Below, piece after piece: positions 5,309 to 12,694 of a DNA stretch of 14,121 nucleotides. This DNA is from Bacteroidota bacterium. Lineage in GTDB: Bacteria > Bacteroidota > Ignavibacteria > UBA10030. The notes under the pieces are model-generated. The model was not told the DNA's origin. It made no database searches and saw only the letters and a program-made list of their open reading frames with translations. Each line of letters begins with the position of its first letter. Position 1 is the first letter of the stretch. The stretch spans positions 1-14,121 of the forward strand of contig DMMN01000116.1 of the NCBI GenBank assembly GCA_003453835.1, read 5' to 3'. A program made the position numbers and the translations under genes.

Positions 5309-7927
5309 TCATGGATTGACTGGTGGCAGTGCGGTGTCTGCACCGGCTTGACTCCGGGGAGAACGGACACGACCGTCTTTCATGTACTCCCCGTACAGCT
5401 TCTCCGCGCATTCAGGACAGATGCCGTGACTGAACGTCGCTTCAGAGTGTATCTTGAGATAGTGCTCAAGCTGATTCCAGTATCCTTGGTCGTCGCGAAT
5501 TTTCTTGCAGGATGCACATATTGGTATGAGGCCACCGAGAACCTTGACTCTGGCAAGCGCTTCCTCCACCGCCGCCGTAAGTTCTTTCTCATGCCGAAGC
5601 AATTGCCTCACCCGCATATAGTAGGCGGAGAAACCGGCTGTCGCCAAACTGAGTCCGCAAAGTACGAAGAACAGGGTCGTTTGGTAGAAATGCGGTTCAA
5701 CAGAGAATTCGAACTCCTGACCTTGTTCGTTCCATACTCCGTCATTGTTACATGCCTTCACTCTGAAGGTATACTCACCGGGCGGTATGTTCGTATAGAA
5801 CGCGGACTTCCGTGCGCCTGCATCGATCCATTTTGCTTCATAGCCCTCCAGCATATATTGAAACATCACTTGTTCGGGAGCGACGAAGCTCAATGCCGCG
5901 TAATTGAATTCGAGATTAACGGGTCCAGGAGGAATATCCATTCTCGCGTCGAGCGCGTCGTGCTTTATCCCGTTGATCGTAACCCGCTTGATCCGGACAG
6001 GGGGGACTCTGTCGTTCTTTCTGAGATCTGTCGGATCAACAGCCACCATGCCTTTGATGGTGGGGAACCAGAGGACGCCGTCGGGCGTTTTCCACGCCGA
6101 GGGAGAGCCGCCGTTGCACTCTGCAGAACGCATTCCTTCGGACACTCCATACGTCCTGCAAGGAATCGTCTTGATCTTGCCGTCGTCGAAATCATCGAGG
6201 TCCTTCACACGCATCGCGAGAATCCCCTTATCCGTGCTGAGCCAAATCAGGCCGCCATCGTCGCGCAGGATACCGTAGACGACGTTGGAAAACAAGCCGT
6301 CGGTTTCGAAATAGGAGATGAACTTCCCCTCTTTCAATCGACTGAGCCCTCCGGAAGTTGCAAACCAGAGGCATCGTTCACCATCCTCGTAGATCGACCA
6401 GACGTTGTTGTCGGCCAGACCGTCAGCCGTGGTGTACACCGCTATCCTGCCATCTGTAATTCTGTTCACGCCTGCGGCATCGCGGGTTCCGATCCAGATA
6501 CTCCCGCTCGAATCCTGGCAGATAGCCGAAATAAACTCTCCCGAGAGGCCCTCTTCCAGGCCGATGTGTTTGAACTTTCCCTTGGACAGAACATCAATGC
6601 CCGCTCCGTCTGTGCCGATCCAGAGGGTCCCACTTCGATCCTCAAGGAGCGACCAGATCGTGTTGCTTGACAGCCCTTGTGCGGTGGTGTAGACGGACAT
6701 GACACCCTCCCGCATTCTGTTCAGCCCGCCTCCATCCGTTCCGAGCCAGAGACTCCCGTCCGCGCTTCTTGTGATCGAAAGGACAATGTTGTGAGAAAGG
6801 CCCTCTTTGAGAGAAAAGGATTTGAATTTGCCATCTTTCCATCTGTTCAGGCCGCCGGTATTTGTGCCGGACCAGAGAGTTCCATCTCTGTCGCCGTAGA
6901 TGGCGTAGACGAAGTTGTGTGACAGCCCGTCCTCATGGGTGAACGAAGCAACCAAGCCTTCGTGGAATCTGTGAAGCCCGTCGCCGCGCGTCCCAACCCA
7001 AATATTATCCTCGCCATCTTGAAAGATCGAAGAAACGGAGTTGCCTCTGAGGCCTTCGGGGGCGATCTCCTTGAAGCGGCCATTCTTGCCAACGGCGAGC
7101 CCGCCATCGGTCCCGACCCAGAGATTTCCTTTCTCGTCTTCAAAGATCGACCAGATGATGTTGCTCGGGAGGCCGTCGTTTGTCGTGTACGCATGGTATT
7201 TGCCGTTCTTGAATTGAACGATTCCTTCCCCTCCCGTTCCAAACCAGAGAGATCCCGCGCGGTCTTCATAGATGGCGAACACGTAATCGCCCGGAAACCC
7301 ATTCTCGGTCGAATAGTGGGTAATCGTTGTATCCTTGATGCGATTGACTCCGGCACCGTCTGTTCCGACCCAGACGTTTCCATTTCGATCCTCGTGCACC
7401 GCCCAGATGAAGTTGCTCGACATCCCCTGGTTCGTCGAGTATACCTTCACAGTATCGTCTTGAAGTCTATTGAGACCTCCACCGGCTGATCCAACCCAAA
7501 GATCTCCCTTCCAGTTTTCCTGGATCGTCCAGATGACATCCGTAAAGAGACTCTCACGAACCGTTTGTCTTCTGAATTGCCCGTCTTTGAATCTGATGAG
7601 GCCGCCTCCATTCGTGCCGATCCAGAGGGTCCCATCGCTTGTGGCGCGCAAGGCCCAGATGTCATTGTTCGTCAATGCCTTGGTATTCTTGCTATTGAAG
7701 ATCTCGAACTCTACGCCGTCAAAGCGGACAAGACCAGCGCGCGTGCCAAGCCACATGTACCCATCTGCCGTCTGGGCAATTGCCGTGACGGAATTCTGCG
7801 GCAATCCATCCTGTGTCTGCCACACCTGGTGAACGTACTGTGAAACGGATTTTTTACGCGGCTGCGCGGAAGTTATCACGGACAAGCCGAAGAGAAGTAC
7901 AAAAACAAGTTGAGATCGTTTTCTCAT
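5309..7927 (-). CDS. Membrane-anchored Reg_prop/Y_Y_Y propeller sensor with C-terminal Cys4 module, no kinase
   Basis: An 872-residue protein with the extracytoplasmic half of a hybrid two-component sensor. A Sec signal peptide (about 1-21, cut near TSAQ) is followed by 14 propeller blades. Their W[ILVF]G[TS]-type marks fall at W59, 102, 144, 186, 228, 270, 310, 352, 394, 436, 478, 521, 562 and 620, about 42 residues apart, as in two seven-bladed propellers. A Y_Y_Y domain follows (about 680-744: FQYMLEGYEAKW, PPGEYTFRVKA), then a membrane helix (about 751-771) and a short helical linker (772-798). Where relatives carry a histidine kinase and AraC domain, this one has only about 75 residues, with C804-x2-C807 and C837-x2-C840 in ICASCKKIRDDQGYW and GICPEC. 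In the locus it is the only candidate for sensing substrate. How it would signal without a kinase or GGDEF domain is unknown. The flavodoxin gene lies 182 bp upstream. Confidence 0.9.
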   Translation of the reverse strand: MRKRSQLVFVLLFGLSVITSAQPRKKSVSQYVHQVWQTQDGLPQNSVTAIAQTADGYMWLGTRAGLVRFDGVEFEIFNSKNTKALTNNDIWALRATSDGTLWIGTNGGGLIRFKDGQFRRQTVRESLFTDVIWTIQENWKGDLWVGSAGGGLNRLQDDTVKVYSTNQGMSSNFIWAVHEDRNGNVWVGTDGAGVNRIKDTTITHYSTENGFPGDYVFAIYEDRAGSLWFGTGGEGIVQFKNGKYHAYTTNDGLPSNIIWSIFEDEKGNLWVGTDGGLAVGKNGRFKEIAPEGLRGNSVSSIFQDGEDNIWVGTRGDGLHRFHEGLVASFTHEDGLSHNFVYAIYGDRDGTLWSGTNTGGLNRWKDGKFKSFSLKEGLSHNIVLSITRSADGSLWLGTDGGGLNRMREGVMSVYTTAQGLSSNTIWSLLEDRSGTLWIGTDGAGIDVLSKGKFKHIGLEEGLSGEFISAICQDSSGSIWIGTRDAAGVNRITDGRIAVYTTADGLADNNVWSIYEDGERCLWFATSGGLSRLKEGKFISYFETDGLFSNVVYGILRDDGGLIWLSTDKGILAMRVKDLDDFDDGKIKTIPCRTYGVSEGMRSAECNGGSPSAWKTPDGVLWFPTIKGMVAVDPTDLRKNDRVPPVRIKRVTINGIKHDALDARMDIPPGPVNLEFNYAALSFVAPEQVMFQYMLEGYEAKWIDAGARKSAFYTNIPPGEYTFRVKACNNDGVWNEQGQEFEFSVEPHFYQTTLFFVLCGLSLATAGFSAYYMRVRQLLRHEKELTAAVEEALARVKVLGGLIPICASCKKIRDDQGYWNQLEHYLKIHSEATFSHGICPECAEKLYGEYMKDGRVRSPRSQAGADTALPPVNP
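5384..5530 (-). other. C-terminal CxxC...CxxC module of the propeller sensor
   Basis: Residues 800-848 hold two CxxC pairs separated by 29 residues, with conserved-looking RDDQGYWNQLE and SHGICPECAEKLY segments. The spacing suggests a small zinc-binding or redox-active fold. From memory, the same tail (ICASCKKIRDD.GYW...HGICPEC) occurs at the ends of PAS, GAF and receiver-domain proteins in environmental bacteria, without an assigned function. Here it is joined to a Y_Y_Y sensor through one membrane helix, so it should lie in the cytoplasm. Confidence 0.7.
6053..7795 (-). repeat. Fourteen tandem propeller-blade repeats (about 126 bp each)
   Basis: This coding stretch is a tandem array with a period of about 42 codons; the last interval is longer (58 codons). 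Each unit carries a variant of GLssNxIWsIyEDrxGxLWiGTdGGGlnRxkdGkf. Blades from about 130 to 540 are the most alike and the ends are more diverged, which fits growth of the array by unit duplication. The periodicity also generates long antisense reading frames on the plus strand. Confidence 0.85.
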
Positions 7928-7956
7928 GTTGTGTGCTTTATTGCGGTACCTGGATG

Positions 7957-7984
7957 TTTAGAGTGGAGTTCATGAGCGTGACAA
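7957..7984 (-). promoter_or_regulatory. Possible sigma70-like promoter for the propeller gene
   Basis: The minus strand reads TTGTCA (7979-7984), 16 nt, then TCTAAA (7957-7962), ending 29 nt before the ATG at 7925-7927. The -35 box matches 5 of 6 consensus bases and the -10 box about 4 of 6. The 182-bp gap after the flavodoxin gene is a reasonable place for a separate promoter. If the host is of the Bacteroidota type, whose promoter consensus differs, this match means little. Confidence 0.22.
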
Positions 7985-8109
7985 TTGCCGTGCCGCATCA
8001 CTTTCGAAGGGCTTCGATTGATGTGGAATCTAACCATAGAGAATATGCATTTCGCCGCCTCTTTATTGAGGAGATGAAGCTCCGGAGAGTTGAGAGGAGC
8101 GACCGCCAT

Positions 8110-8655
8110 TCAACGCGTTCTTGCCTTCAGGAATTGCGCGCGATCTTCATGAGAGATTCTACAAACTTTCACCCACTGTGCGAGGCGACAACCCAGCCGA
8201 CGACAGGCTTCAAGCTCTTCTTCGCGTCTCGGCTCGCCTGCCACCACGGCTCCATAGTGAAGCGTCAGTTGGGGGCCCACATAATCGGGCAACCCGAAAA
8301 CGAGGAAGCCGAAGTTCATCATCACGGTCAGAATCGATAGACAGGCAAGCTCGCTGCCGCCACCCCAACCCCCGGAGGAAGAAAACGCACACCCGATCTT
8401 GCCGTCGATCTTTCCCCACAGGTCATCACCGAGATCGTCCCAGAATTTCTTCATCTGCCACGAAAGCACGCCCATATTCGTGGGCGAGCCGACGGCAATC
8501 CCCTCGCACCAGATCACGTCCTCCTTCGTTGCCTCACCGACCGCCCTCACGCGGACATCGCTTCCGTGAACCTGAGCCGCCCCCTCGGCGACGAGTGCAG
8601 CCATCTTCTTCGTGTTGCCGGTGGCGCTATGATATAAGACAAGAATATTTCCCAT
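8110..8655 (-). CDS. Flavodoxin/WrbA-like FMN protein
   Basis: A 181-residue cytoplasmic flavodoxin-fold protein that should bind FMN and carry out electron transfer or NAD(P)H:quinone reduction. The phosphate-binding loop is HSATGNTKKMA near the N-terminus. The second FMN loop is GSPTNMGVLSWQMKKFWDD, like the WrbA pattern G[TS]PTxxGxxxxQMKxFxD. The third is SSSGGWGGGSE. Length fits a WrbA-like protein; it is too short for a multi-domain flavoprotein. The gene stands apart, 223 bp after the oxygenase-like gene (across the REP-like repeat) and 182 bp before the propeller gene, so it may be its own transcript. No clear Shine-Dalgarno site precedes the ATG. Family is secure; the quinone-reductase role is inferred. 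Confidence 0.88.
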   Translation of the reverse strand: MGNILVLYHSATGNTKKMAALVAEGAAQVHGSDVRVRAVGEATKEDVIWCEGIAVGSPTNMGVLSWQMKKFWDDLGDDLWGKIDGKIGCAFSSSGGWGGGSELACLSILTVMMNFGFLVFGLPDYVGPQLTLHYGAVVAGEPRREEELEACRRLGCRLAQWVKVCRISHEDRAQFLKARTR

Positions 8656-8697
8656 GCAAGAGTTCTGTCGGACGAGTTTACGTATGCTAAAGAGTCA

Positions 8698-8824
8698 GTC
8701 TGAGCATAGTGAGCCCAGACGTTCCTTGTCGGGGCGAACGAAGTCGAAGACTGCGCTGAGTGCAGTCTTCTTGCAGCACCCTTCGACTTCGTCCCGACAG
8801 AAAACGTCGGGACTTCGCTCAGTG
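8698..8824. repeat. REP-like intergenic element with multiple hairpins
   Basis: The 223-bp gap holds nested inverted repeats. There is a perfect 9-bp stem GAAGACTGC/GCAGTCTTC (8746-8754 with 8762-8770, 7-nt loop). A perfect 8-bp stem GTCCCGAC/GTCGGGAC lies at 8791-8798 with 8806-8813 (7-nt loop). A long imperfect pair joins 8728-8749 to 8781-8798 around the first stem, and a short GTCTG/CAGAC pair lies at 8698-8702/8716-8720. Two alternative folds share the arm at 8791-8798. The minus strand at 8811-8824 reads CACTGAGCGAAGTC, a motif I recall as a widespread dispersed repeat in Bacteroidota and related genomes. No T-run follows, so it is not a standard terminator, though it may stabilise or attenuate the upstream mRNA. 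Confidence 0.7.
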
Positions 8825-8878
8825 TGGCTGCTCTTCTGTTTCTTTCTCTTCATAACGGGCAAACTTATATTCGCTCGC

Positions 8879-9634
8879 CTATCGGACGCGATTCCCCTCC
8901 TTGAGAAAAGGAACATCAAGCCCTTTCAACGAACCATCCGGCTCGTAAATAATTTCGGGCGAATACTGAAGCGAGTAAGCGCGACGCATCTTCGTCGTAC
9001 TGTTTGCCCCGGACCTGTGAAAGCTGAGACTTGAAAAGACGGCGATCGAGCCGGCTTTCATCACAGCAGGGATGCCGGGATCAGGGCCAAAGTATCCTAC
9101 CCGATCATTTGAGCCGGGAACAGGTTTGTGCTCGACCTTTTCCCTCGTACCTGCGCGAGAAAACGGCAGGATGGAAATCGTGCCGTTCGCTTCGTCCACG
9201 TCATCCAACGGAATCCAGGCGTTGACATACGGCTTGTGGGGGCCGTCCACGTAGCCCGAATCCTGATGCCAGCCGAACTCCGCTCCTTTCTTGTCGGTTC
9301 CCTTCACGACGAACTGTTCCCAGAAGAGATAGGCCGTGTCCCCGATGGTGGCCCGGCAAATCTCCTTCAGCAAGTCGCTGAAGATGAAGTTACCCAACTG
9401 AGGGCGCTCCTTGAACGGCAAGAATACGAAGTAGCGACTGTTGCGGCGGCTCAAGTTGAGCTCGTCGGTCCCCTGGCGATCCATCTCCGCCTCGAGCTGT
9501 CGGATGAGCTCGGAGCACTCGGCCCGGAGAAACTCAAGCTCCGGTTCCGGAATCACTCGATCAAGGAGAAAGTATCCCTCATCTTGATATTGCCTTCGCT
9601 GAGCGTCTGAGATGGTGAGTGTGGTTGTTGTCAT
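8879..9634 (-). CDS. Phytanoyl-CoA dioxygenase family protein (Fe(II)/2-oxoglutarate oxygenase-like)
   Basis: A 251-residue double-stranded beta-helix protein. The family hydroxylates small molecules using Fe(II), O2 and 2-oxoglutarate. The iron triad is visible as H123 and D125 (GWHQDSGY) and H206 (LSFHRSGANS). R217 or R218 (MRRAYSLQYS) is the likely 2-oxoglutarate carboxylate anchor. The GSIAVFSS strand before the distal histidine is typical. Length is normal for the bacterial PhyH group, which acts on many substrates other than phytanoyl-CoA. The start is well supported by AAGGAG 7 nt before the ATG. It follows an AKR by 86 nt and is followed by the REP-like spacer, so it may end a transcript. 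An intact active site suggests activity; the substrate is unknown. Confidence 0.88.
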   Translation of the reverse strand: MTTTTLTISDAQRRQYQDEGYFLLDRVIPEPELEFLRAECSELIRQLEAEMDRQGTDELNLSRRNSRYFVFLPFKERPQLGNFIFSDLLKEICRATIGDTAYLFWEQFVVKGTDKKGAEFGWHQDSGYVDGPHKPYVNAWIPLDDVDEANGTISILPFSRAGTREKVEHKPVPGSNDRVGYFGPDPGIPAVMKAGSIAVFSSLSFHRSGANSTTKMRRAYSLQYSPEIIYEPDGSLKGLDVPFLKEGNRVR

Positions 9635-9641
9635 TCTTAAT

Positions 9642-9647
9642 CTCCTT
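9642..9647 (-). promoter_or_regulatory. Strong Shine-Dalgarno site of the oxygenase-like gene
   Basis: AAGGAG on the minus strand lies 7 nt before the ATG at 9632-9634. It is the best ribosome-binding site in the window and fixes this start. Confidence 0.65.
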
Positions 9648-9720
9648 CAGTCATGAATGTGAGTGATGGTGATGATGGTGTGGTGAACTCGTGCCGGGAA
9701 CGGACTGATCGCACCTCGCA

Positions 9721-10731
9721 TTACCAGCGATACTGATGCGGCCCGAAATCCGCTTCATAATATTCGATCGTGACTCCGCCGGGCGGCGCAAAGCGATCAA
9801 CTTCTTTGGCGTCCTCTTCCTGCAGCACAACTTGAAGAGCCTTTAGGTTATCTTCGAGTTGGTCCAGCGTCCTGGGGCCGATAATCGGACTTGTAATTCC
9901 GGGCCGGTGCAGACACCATGCGAGCGCGAGTTGTGCAGGGGTGCATCCTTTCTTCCCCGCCAGAGTCTTGACCTCTTCAACAACCTGAAAGGCGCGCTGC
10001 TTGAAGTGGCGGTTGTACCAACTGTTCTCTTCCTGCAGGCGCGCATCGGTCGGCCGCGGCTGATGTTCTTCATACTTGCCGGTCAGGAAACCCGCGGCCA
10101 GCGGCGACCAGGGAAGCAGGGCAAGGCCGTACGTTTGCGCCATCGGAATCAACTCTCGCTCAATTCGTCGATCGAGCATGTTGTAGGGGGGCTGCTCGCT
10201 GACAAGCCGATTCAATCCGAGCTCCTTCGAAATCCAGAACGACTCCATGACTTGCCATGCGGCAAAGGTGCTCGATCCGGCGTATCGCACTTTCCCGGCT
10301 CGGATCAAGTCGTCCAGCGCCCGGAGGGTCTCGTCCATTGGCACGGAGGACTGGGGCCGGTGGATCTGGTACAGATCGATGTAGTCGGTCTGAAGCCGGC
10401 GGAGCGATGCGTCGCACTGCTGGATGATGTGTCTTCGGCTGTTGCCCCACGAGTTTAGATCATGATCGTCCATGCGGTGATGGAATTTCGAAGCCAGGAC
10501 GATGTTGCCACGCTTCCCGTTCCGGCGGAGCGCTTTGCCGACCACCTCCTCGCTTCCACCGCGGCCATAAATATTTGCCGTGTCGAGAAAGTTGATCCCA
10601 CCGTCGATCGCCCGGTCGATGATCACGAACGACTCTTCCTCACTCGTTCTCCAGCCAAACATCATGCAGCCCAAACAGAGCCTGCTGACTTGAACTCCGG
10701 TTCTTCCAAGACTAACGTATTCCATGTTCAT
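9721..10731 (-). CDS. Aldo/keto reductase
   Basis: A 336-residue TIM-barrel aldo/keto reductase in the cytoplasm, distinct from the copy at 3569-4531 (IIGPRTLDQLEDN against IVGARTTTQVEEN in the cofactor segment). The tetrad is D50, Y55 (FLDTANIYG), K82 (LASKFHH) and H124 (LYQIHRP). The GSSTFAAWQ and SPLAAGFLTGKY segments are typical of the YajO/Tas and potassium-channel-beta-like branch. Length is normal. It lies 36 nt after the RbsB-type gene and 86 nt before the oxygenase-like gene, so it probably works on what that transporter imports. Two ATGs (10729-10731 and 10723-10725) are possible starts; neither has a strong Shine-Dalgarno site. Substrate and reaction direction are unknown. Confidence 0.92.
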   Translation of the reverse strand: MNMEYVSLGRTGVQVSRLCLGCMMFGWRTSEEESFVIIDRAIDGGINFLDTANIYGRGGSEEVVGKALRRNGKRGNIVLASKFHHRMDDHDLNSWGNSRRHIIQQCDASLRRLQTDYIDLYQIHRPQSSVPMDETLRALDDLIRAGKVRYAGSSTFAAWQVMESFWISKELGLNRLVSEQPPYNMLDRRIERELIPMAQTYGLALLPWSPLAAGFLTGKYEEHQPRPTDARLQEENSWYNRHFKQRAFQVVEEVKTLAGKKGCTPAQLALAWCLHRPGITSPIIGPRTLDQLEDNLKALQVVLQEEDAKEVDRFAPPGGVTIEYYEADFGPHQYRW

Positions 10732-10767
10732 TCTTTCGCGATACGAACCCCCGTCCAGCGGCCACGA

Positions 10768-11727
10768 TCAATGACCGTCTGTCATTCCGAGGTTCTCTTG
10801 TGTAATCAGTCGGATTTTTGTTGGGATTTCCGAGGAGATGGGTTCGCCCTTCAATAAACGCACCGCTGTTTGCACAGCGACTCGTCCCATTTCCGCCGGG
10901 TATTGGGCAATGCTCGCGTGCATACTTCCCTGCCGAATAGCCTCCCGTGCTTCGTCAATCGCATCGAATCCCACGACGATAATCTCTCCGGTCTTGCCGG
11001 CCGCCGCAATTGCCTCAACGGCTCCCAGTGCCATCAGATCGTTGCACGCGAAGACAGCTCTGACGGCAGGATGAGCCACGAGAATGTTCTGGAACACCGA
11101 ATAGCCCTGGCTTCGATCGAAACCTGCCAACTGGGAGCTGACAACCTTGAGTGCCGGCACCTTTGCGATTGCCTGGCGAAAGCCTCTGAGTCGCGAATCG
11201 CCGGTCTCGTGTCCGGCAGGCCCTTCCAGAATCGCCACATCGCCTTTTCCTCCGAGCCGCTGAGCAACAAATTCACCCGCAAGCTGACCGCCTTCGTCAT
11301 TATCGGAGCCTACGAACGAAGCGATCCATCCTCCCGCGTCTTTCAGGGCCCGTTGGTCCACACGGCTGTCTACCACGATGAATGGGATGTTTCTCGCGTT
11401 CGCCTTCAGAATGGCGGGAATGATCTCCTTCGATCCGTTTGGCGTGACACACAGGACGTGAACGTTACGCTGTATAAGGTTCTCGAGTATGTGGACCTGC
11501 TTTTCGACATCCATTTCTCGTTCGGTTGCCTGAATGAGAACCTCTATTCCGGCCTCCGACGCTGCGGTCTCCGCCCCAAGCTTCATATCCACAAAAAACG
11601 GATTGTTAAGCGTATTGATGGCGAATCCCACAACCTTTCTGTTCGATTCATCCGGTTTCCTCCGTGTGCACGCGGAGACCAAGACGATGCAAAGCGCCGC
11701 CACTATGAAGAATCCTTGTTTCATCAT
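10768..11727 (-). CDS. RbsB-type (periplasmic-binding 4) sugar-binding lipoprotein
   Basis: A 319-residue substrate-binding protein of the ribose/galactose/inositol class. The N-terminus is a lipoprotein signal with lipobox VSAC and lipidated C20. The mature domain starts VVGFAINTLNNPFF, with N41/N42 and F44-F45 where the family stacks its sugar. Other expected contacts are D120 and R122 (VVDSRVD), R178, N229-D230 (ACNDLMALGA) and D255 (VGFDAID). Length is normal. It follows the permease with only 6 nt between stop and ATG (AAGAAG fills the gap), so the two are clearly cotranscribed. The start is a double ATG; either could be used. The ligand may be a pentose, hexose or cyclitol. Confidence 0.92.
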   Translation of the reverse strand: MMKQGFFIVAALCIVLVSACTRRKPDESNRKVVGFAINTLNNPFFVDMKLGAETAASEAGIEVLIQATEREMDVEKQVHILENLIQRNVHVLCVTPNGSKEIIPAILKANARNIPFIVVDSRVDQRALKDAGGWIASFVGSDNDEGGQLAGEFVAQRLGGKGDVAILEGPAGHETGDSRLRGFRQAIAKVPALKVVSSQLAGFDRSQGYSVFQNILVAHPAVRAVFACNDLMALGAVEAIAAAGKTGEIIVVGFDAIDEAREAIRQGSMHASIAQYPAEMGRVAVQTAVRLLKGEPISSEIPTKIRLITQENLGMTDGH

Positions 11728-11733
11728 CTTCTT

Positions 11734-12678
11734 CTAACTTGCCCGCCTTTTCAATGAGAGATCGATATAAACGGCAGCGATAATGACGGAACCGATGACC
11801 ACCTGTTGGACATACGATGGAACATCCAGGAGATTGAGCCCATTTCGCAGCACACCCATGATCAGTGCGCCGATGAGCGTTCCGACCATTGTGCCCCGCC
11901 CTCCCAACAGGCTTGTCCCTCCGATGACCGTTGCGGCAATCGCATCCAGCTCGTACATCGTTCCCGCCACGGACTGAGCAGAGTTCAACCGCGCCGTCAG
12001 CACGACGGCCGCGAGTCCGCTCAACATTCCGCAGATACCGTAAATGAGCGTCTTGTACATCTGCACATTGATGCCGGCGAGAACTGCTGCCGTCTCGTTT
12101 CCTCCGATGGCATACGCGTATCTGCCCAGTCGGGTCTTCGTGAGAACCACATGCCCCACGGCGAACACGAGAACCATCATCACCACAGGAACCGGAACAC
12201 CGACAATGGCGTCGTGCGCAAGAAACCGAAAGTCCGACCCAAAGCCGGAGATCGAACCCCCTCCCACATACATGAGCGCCCCGCCACGTGCAACGCTCAT
12301 CGTTCCCAGCGTTGCGATGAATGGAGGAAGATGCGCACGCGCAACCAGAACACCGTTGACAATACCCGCAGCGAAACCCGTGAGGAGCGCCAAGAGAACG
12401 GCGAGCGGCACCGAGACTCCCCTCTGGAGCACGTCTGCGGCAACAAGTCCGGAGAGCGCCACCAGCGAGCCGACCGAAAGATCGATTCCGCCGCTGATGA
12501 TCACAAACGTCATTCCCGCGGCAATGATGGCGATGATCGTGCTCTGCTGCGCCACATTGACAAGGTTCGGCAGCGTCAGGAAATGTGGACTGACCGCGGA
12601 GAGAACGCTACAGAGCACAAGAAGACTCAGGATTGTTCCCGAATCCCGGCCTTGGAGCAGTTGCTTTCTGTGAGTCAT
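11734..12678 (-). CDS. RbsC-type sugar ABC transporter permease
   Basis: A 314-residue inner-membrane permease of the ribose/xylose/inositol family, expected to work as a homodimer. Multiple hydrophobic helices run from residue 15 to 308. Family marks are the FVIISGGIDLSVGS segment (58-71), LPPFIATLGTMSVARG (117-132), the cytoplasmic coupling region GRYAYAIGGNETAAVLAGINV (185-205) and IGGTSLLGGRGT (252-263). Length is normal. It begins 16 nt after the cupin stop and ends 6 nt before the RbsB-type gene. The usual double-domain ATPase (RbsA type) is neither between these genes nor elsewhere in the window, so it may be upstream beyond 14121 or supplied by another locus. Confidence 0.93.
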   Translation of the reverse strand: MTHRKQLLQGRDSGTILSLLVLCSVLSAVSPHFLTLPNLVNVAQQSTIIAIIAAGMTFVIISGGIDLSVGSLVALSGLVAADVLQRGVSVPLAVLLALLTGFAAGIVNGVLVARAHLPPFIATLGTMSVARGGALMYVGGGSISGFGSDFRFLAHDAIVGVPVPVVMMVLVFAVGHVVLTKTRLGRYAYAIGGNETAAVLAGINVQMYKTLIYGICGMLSGLAAVVLTARLNSAQSVAGTMYELDAIAATVIGGTSLLGGRGTMVGTLIGALIMGVLRNGLNLLDVPSYVQQVVIGSVIIAAVYIDLSLKRRAS

Positions 12679-12694
12679 TCGTCTCTTCGATCAA

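Noticed and set aside
5252..6670. 472-codon open frame on the plus strand opposite the propeller gene
   Set aside because: It lies entirely antisense to the propeller gene and the spacer after it, follows the blade period, and shows no recognisable domain. It is a by-product of codon bias in a repetitive gene.
6053..7795. Regularly spaced repeats resembling an array
   Set aside because: The period of about 126 bp is coding and matches propeller blades; there are no conserved short repeats with unique spacers, so it is not a CRISPR array.
7924..8109. 61-codon minus-strand frame between the flavodoxin and propeller genes
   Set aside because: No Shine-Dalgarno site, no recognisable motif, and it overlaps the propeller start; more likely the leader region.
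8695..8919. 74-codon minus-strand frame across the REP-like spacer
   Set aside because: It reads through the hairpin element and into the oxygenase-like gene; no homology or start signal. Short frames of this type are common artefacts of such repeats.
9651..9690. His-codon-like CAC/CAT run in the spacer before the oxygenase-like gene
   Set aside because: In one frame it would encode several histidines, but it lies after the AKR stop in a shifted frame and has no start of its own. A short simple-sequence tract explains it.
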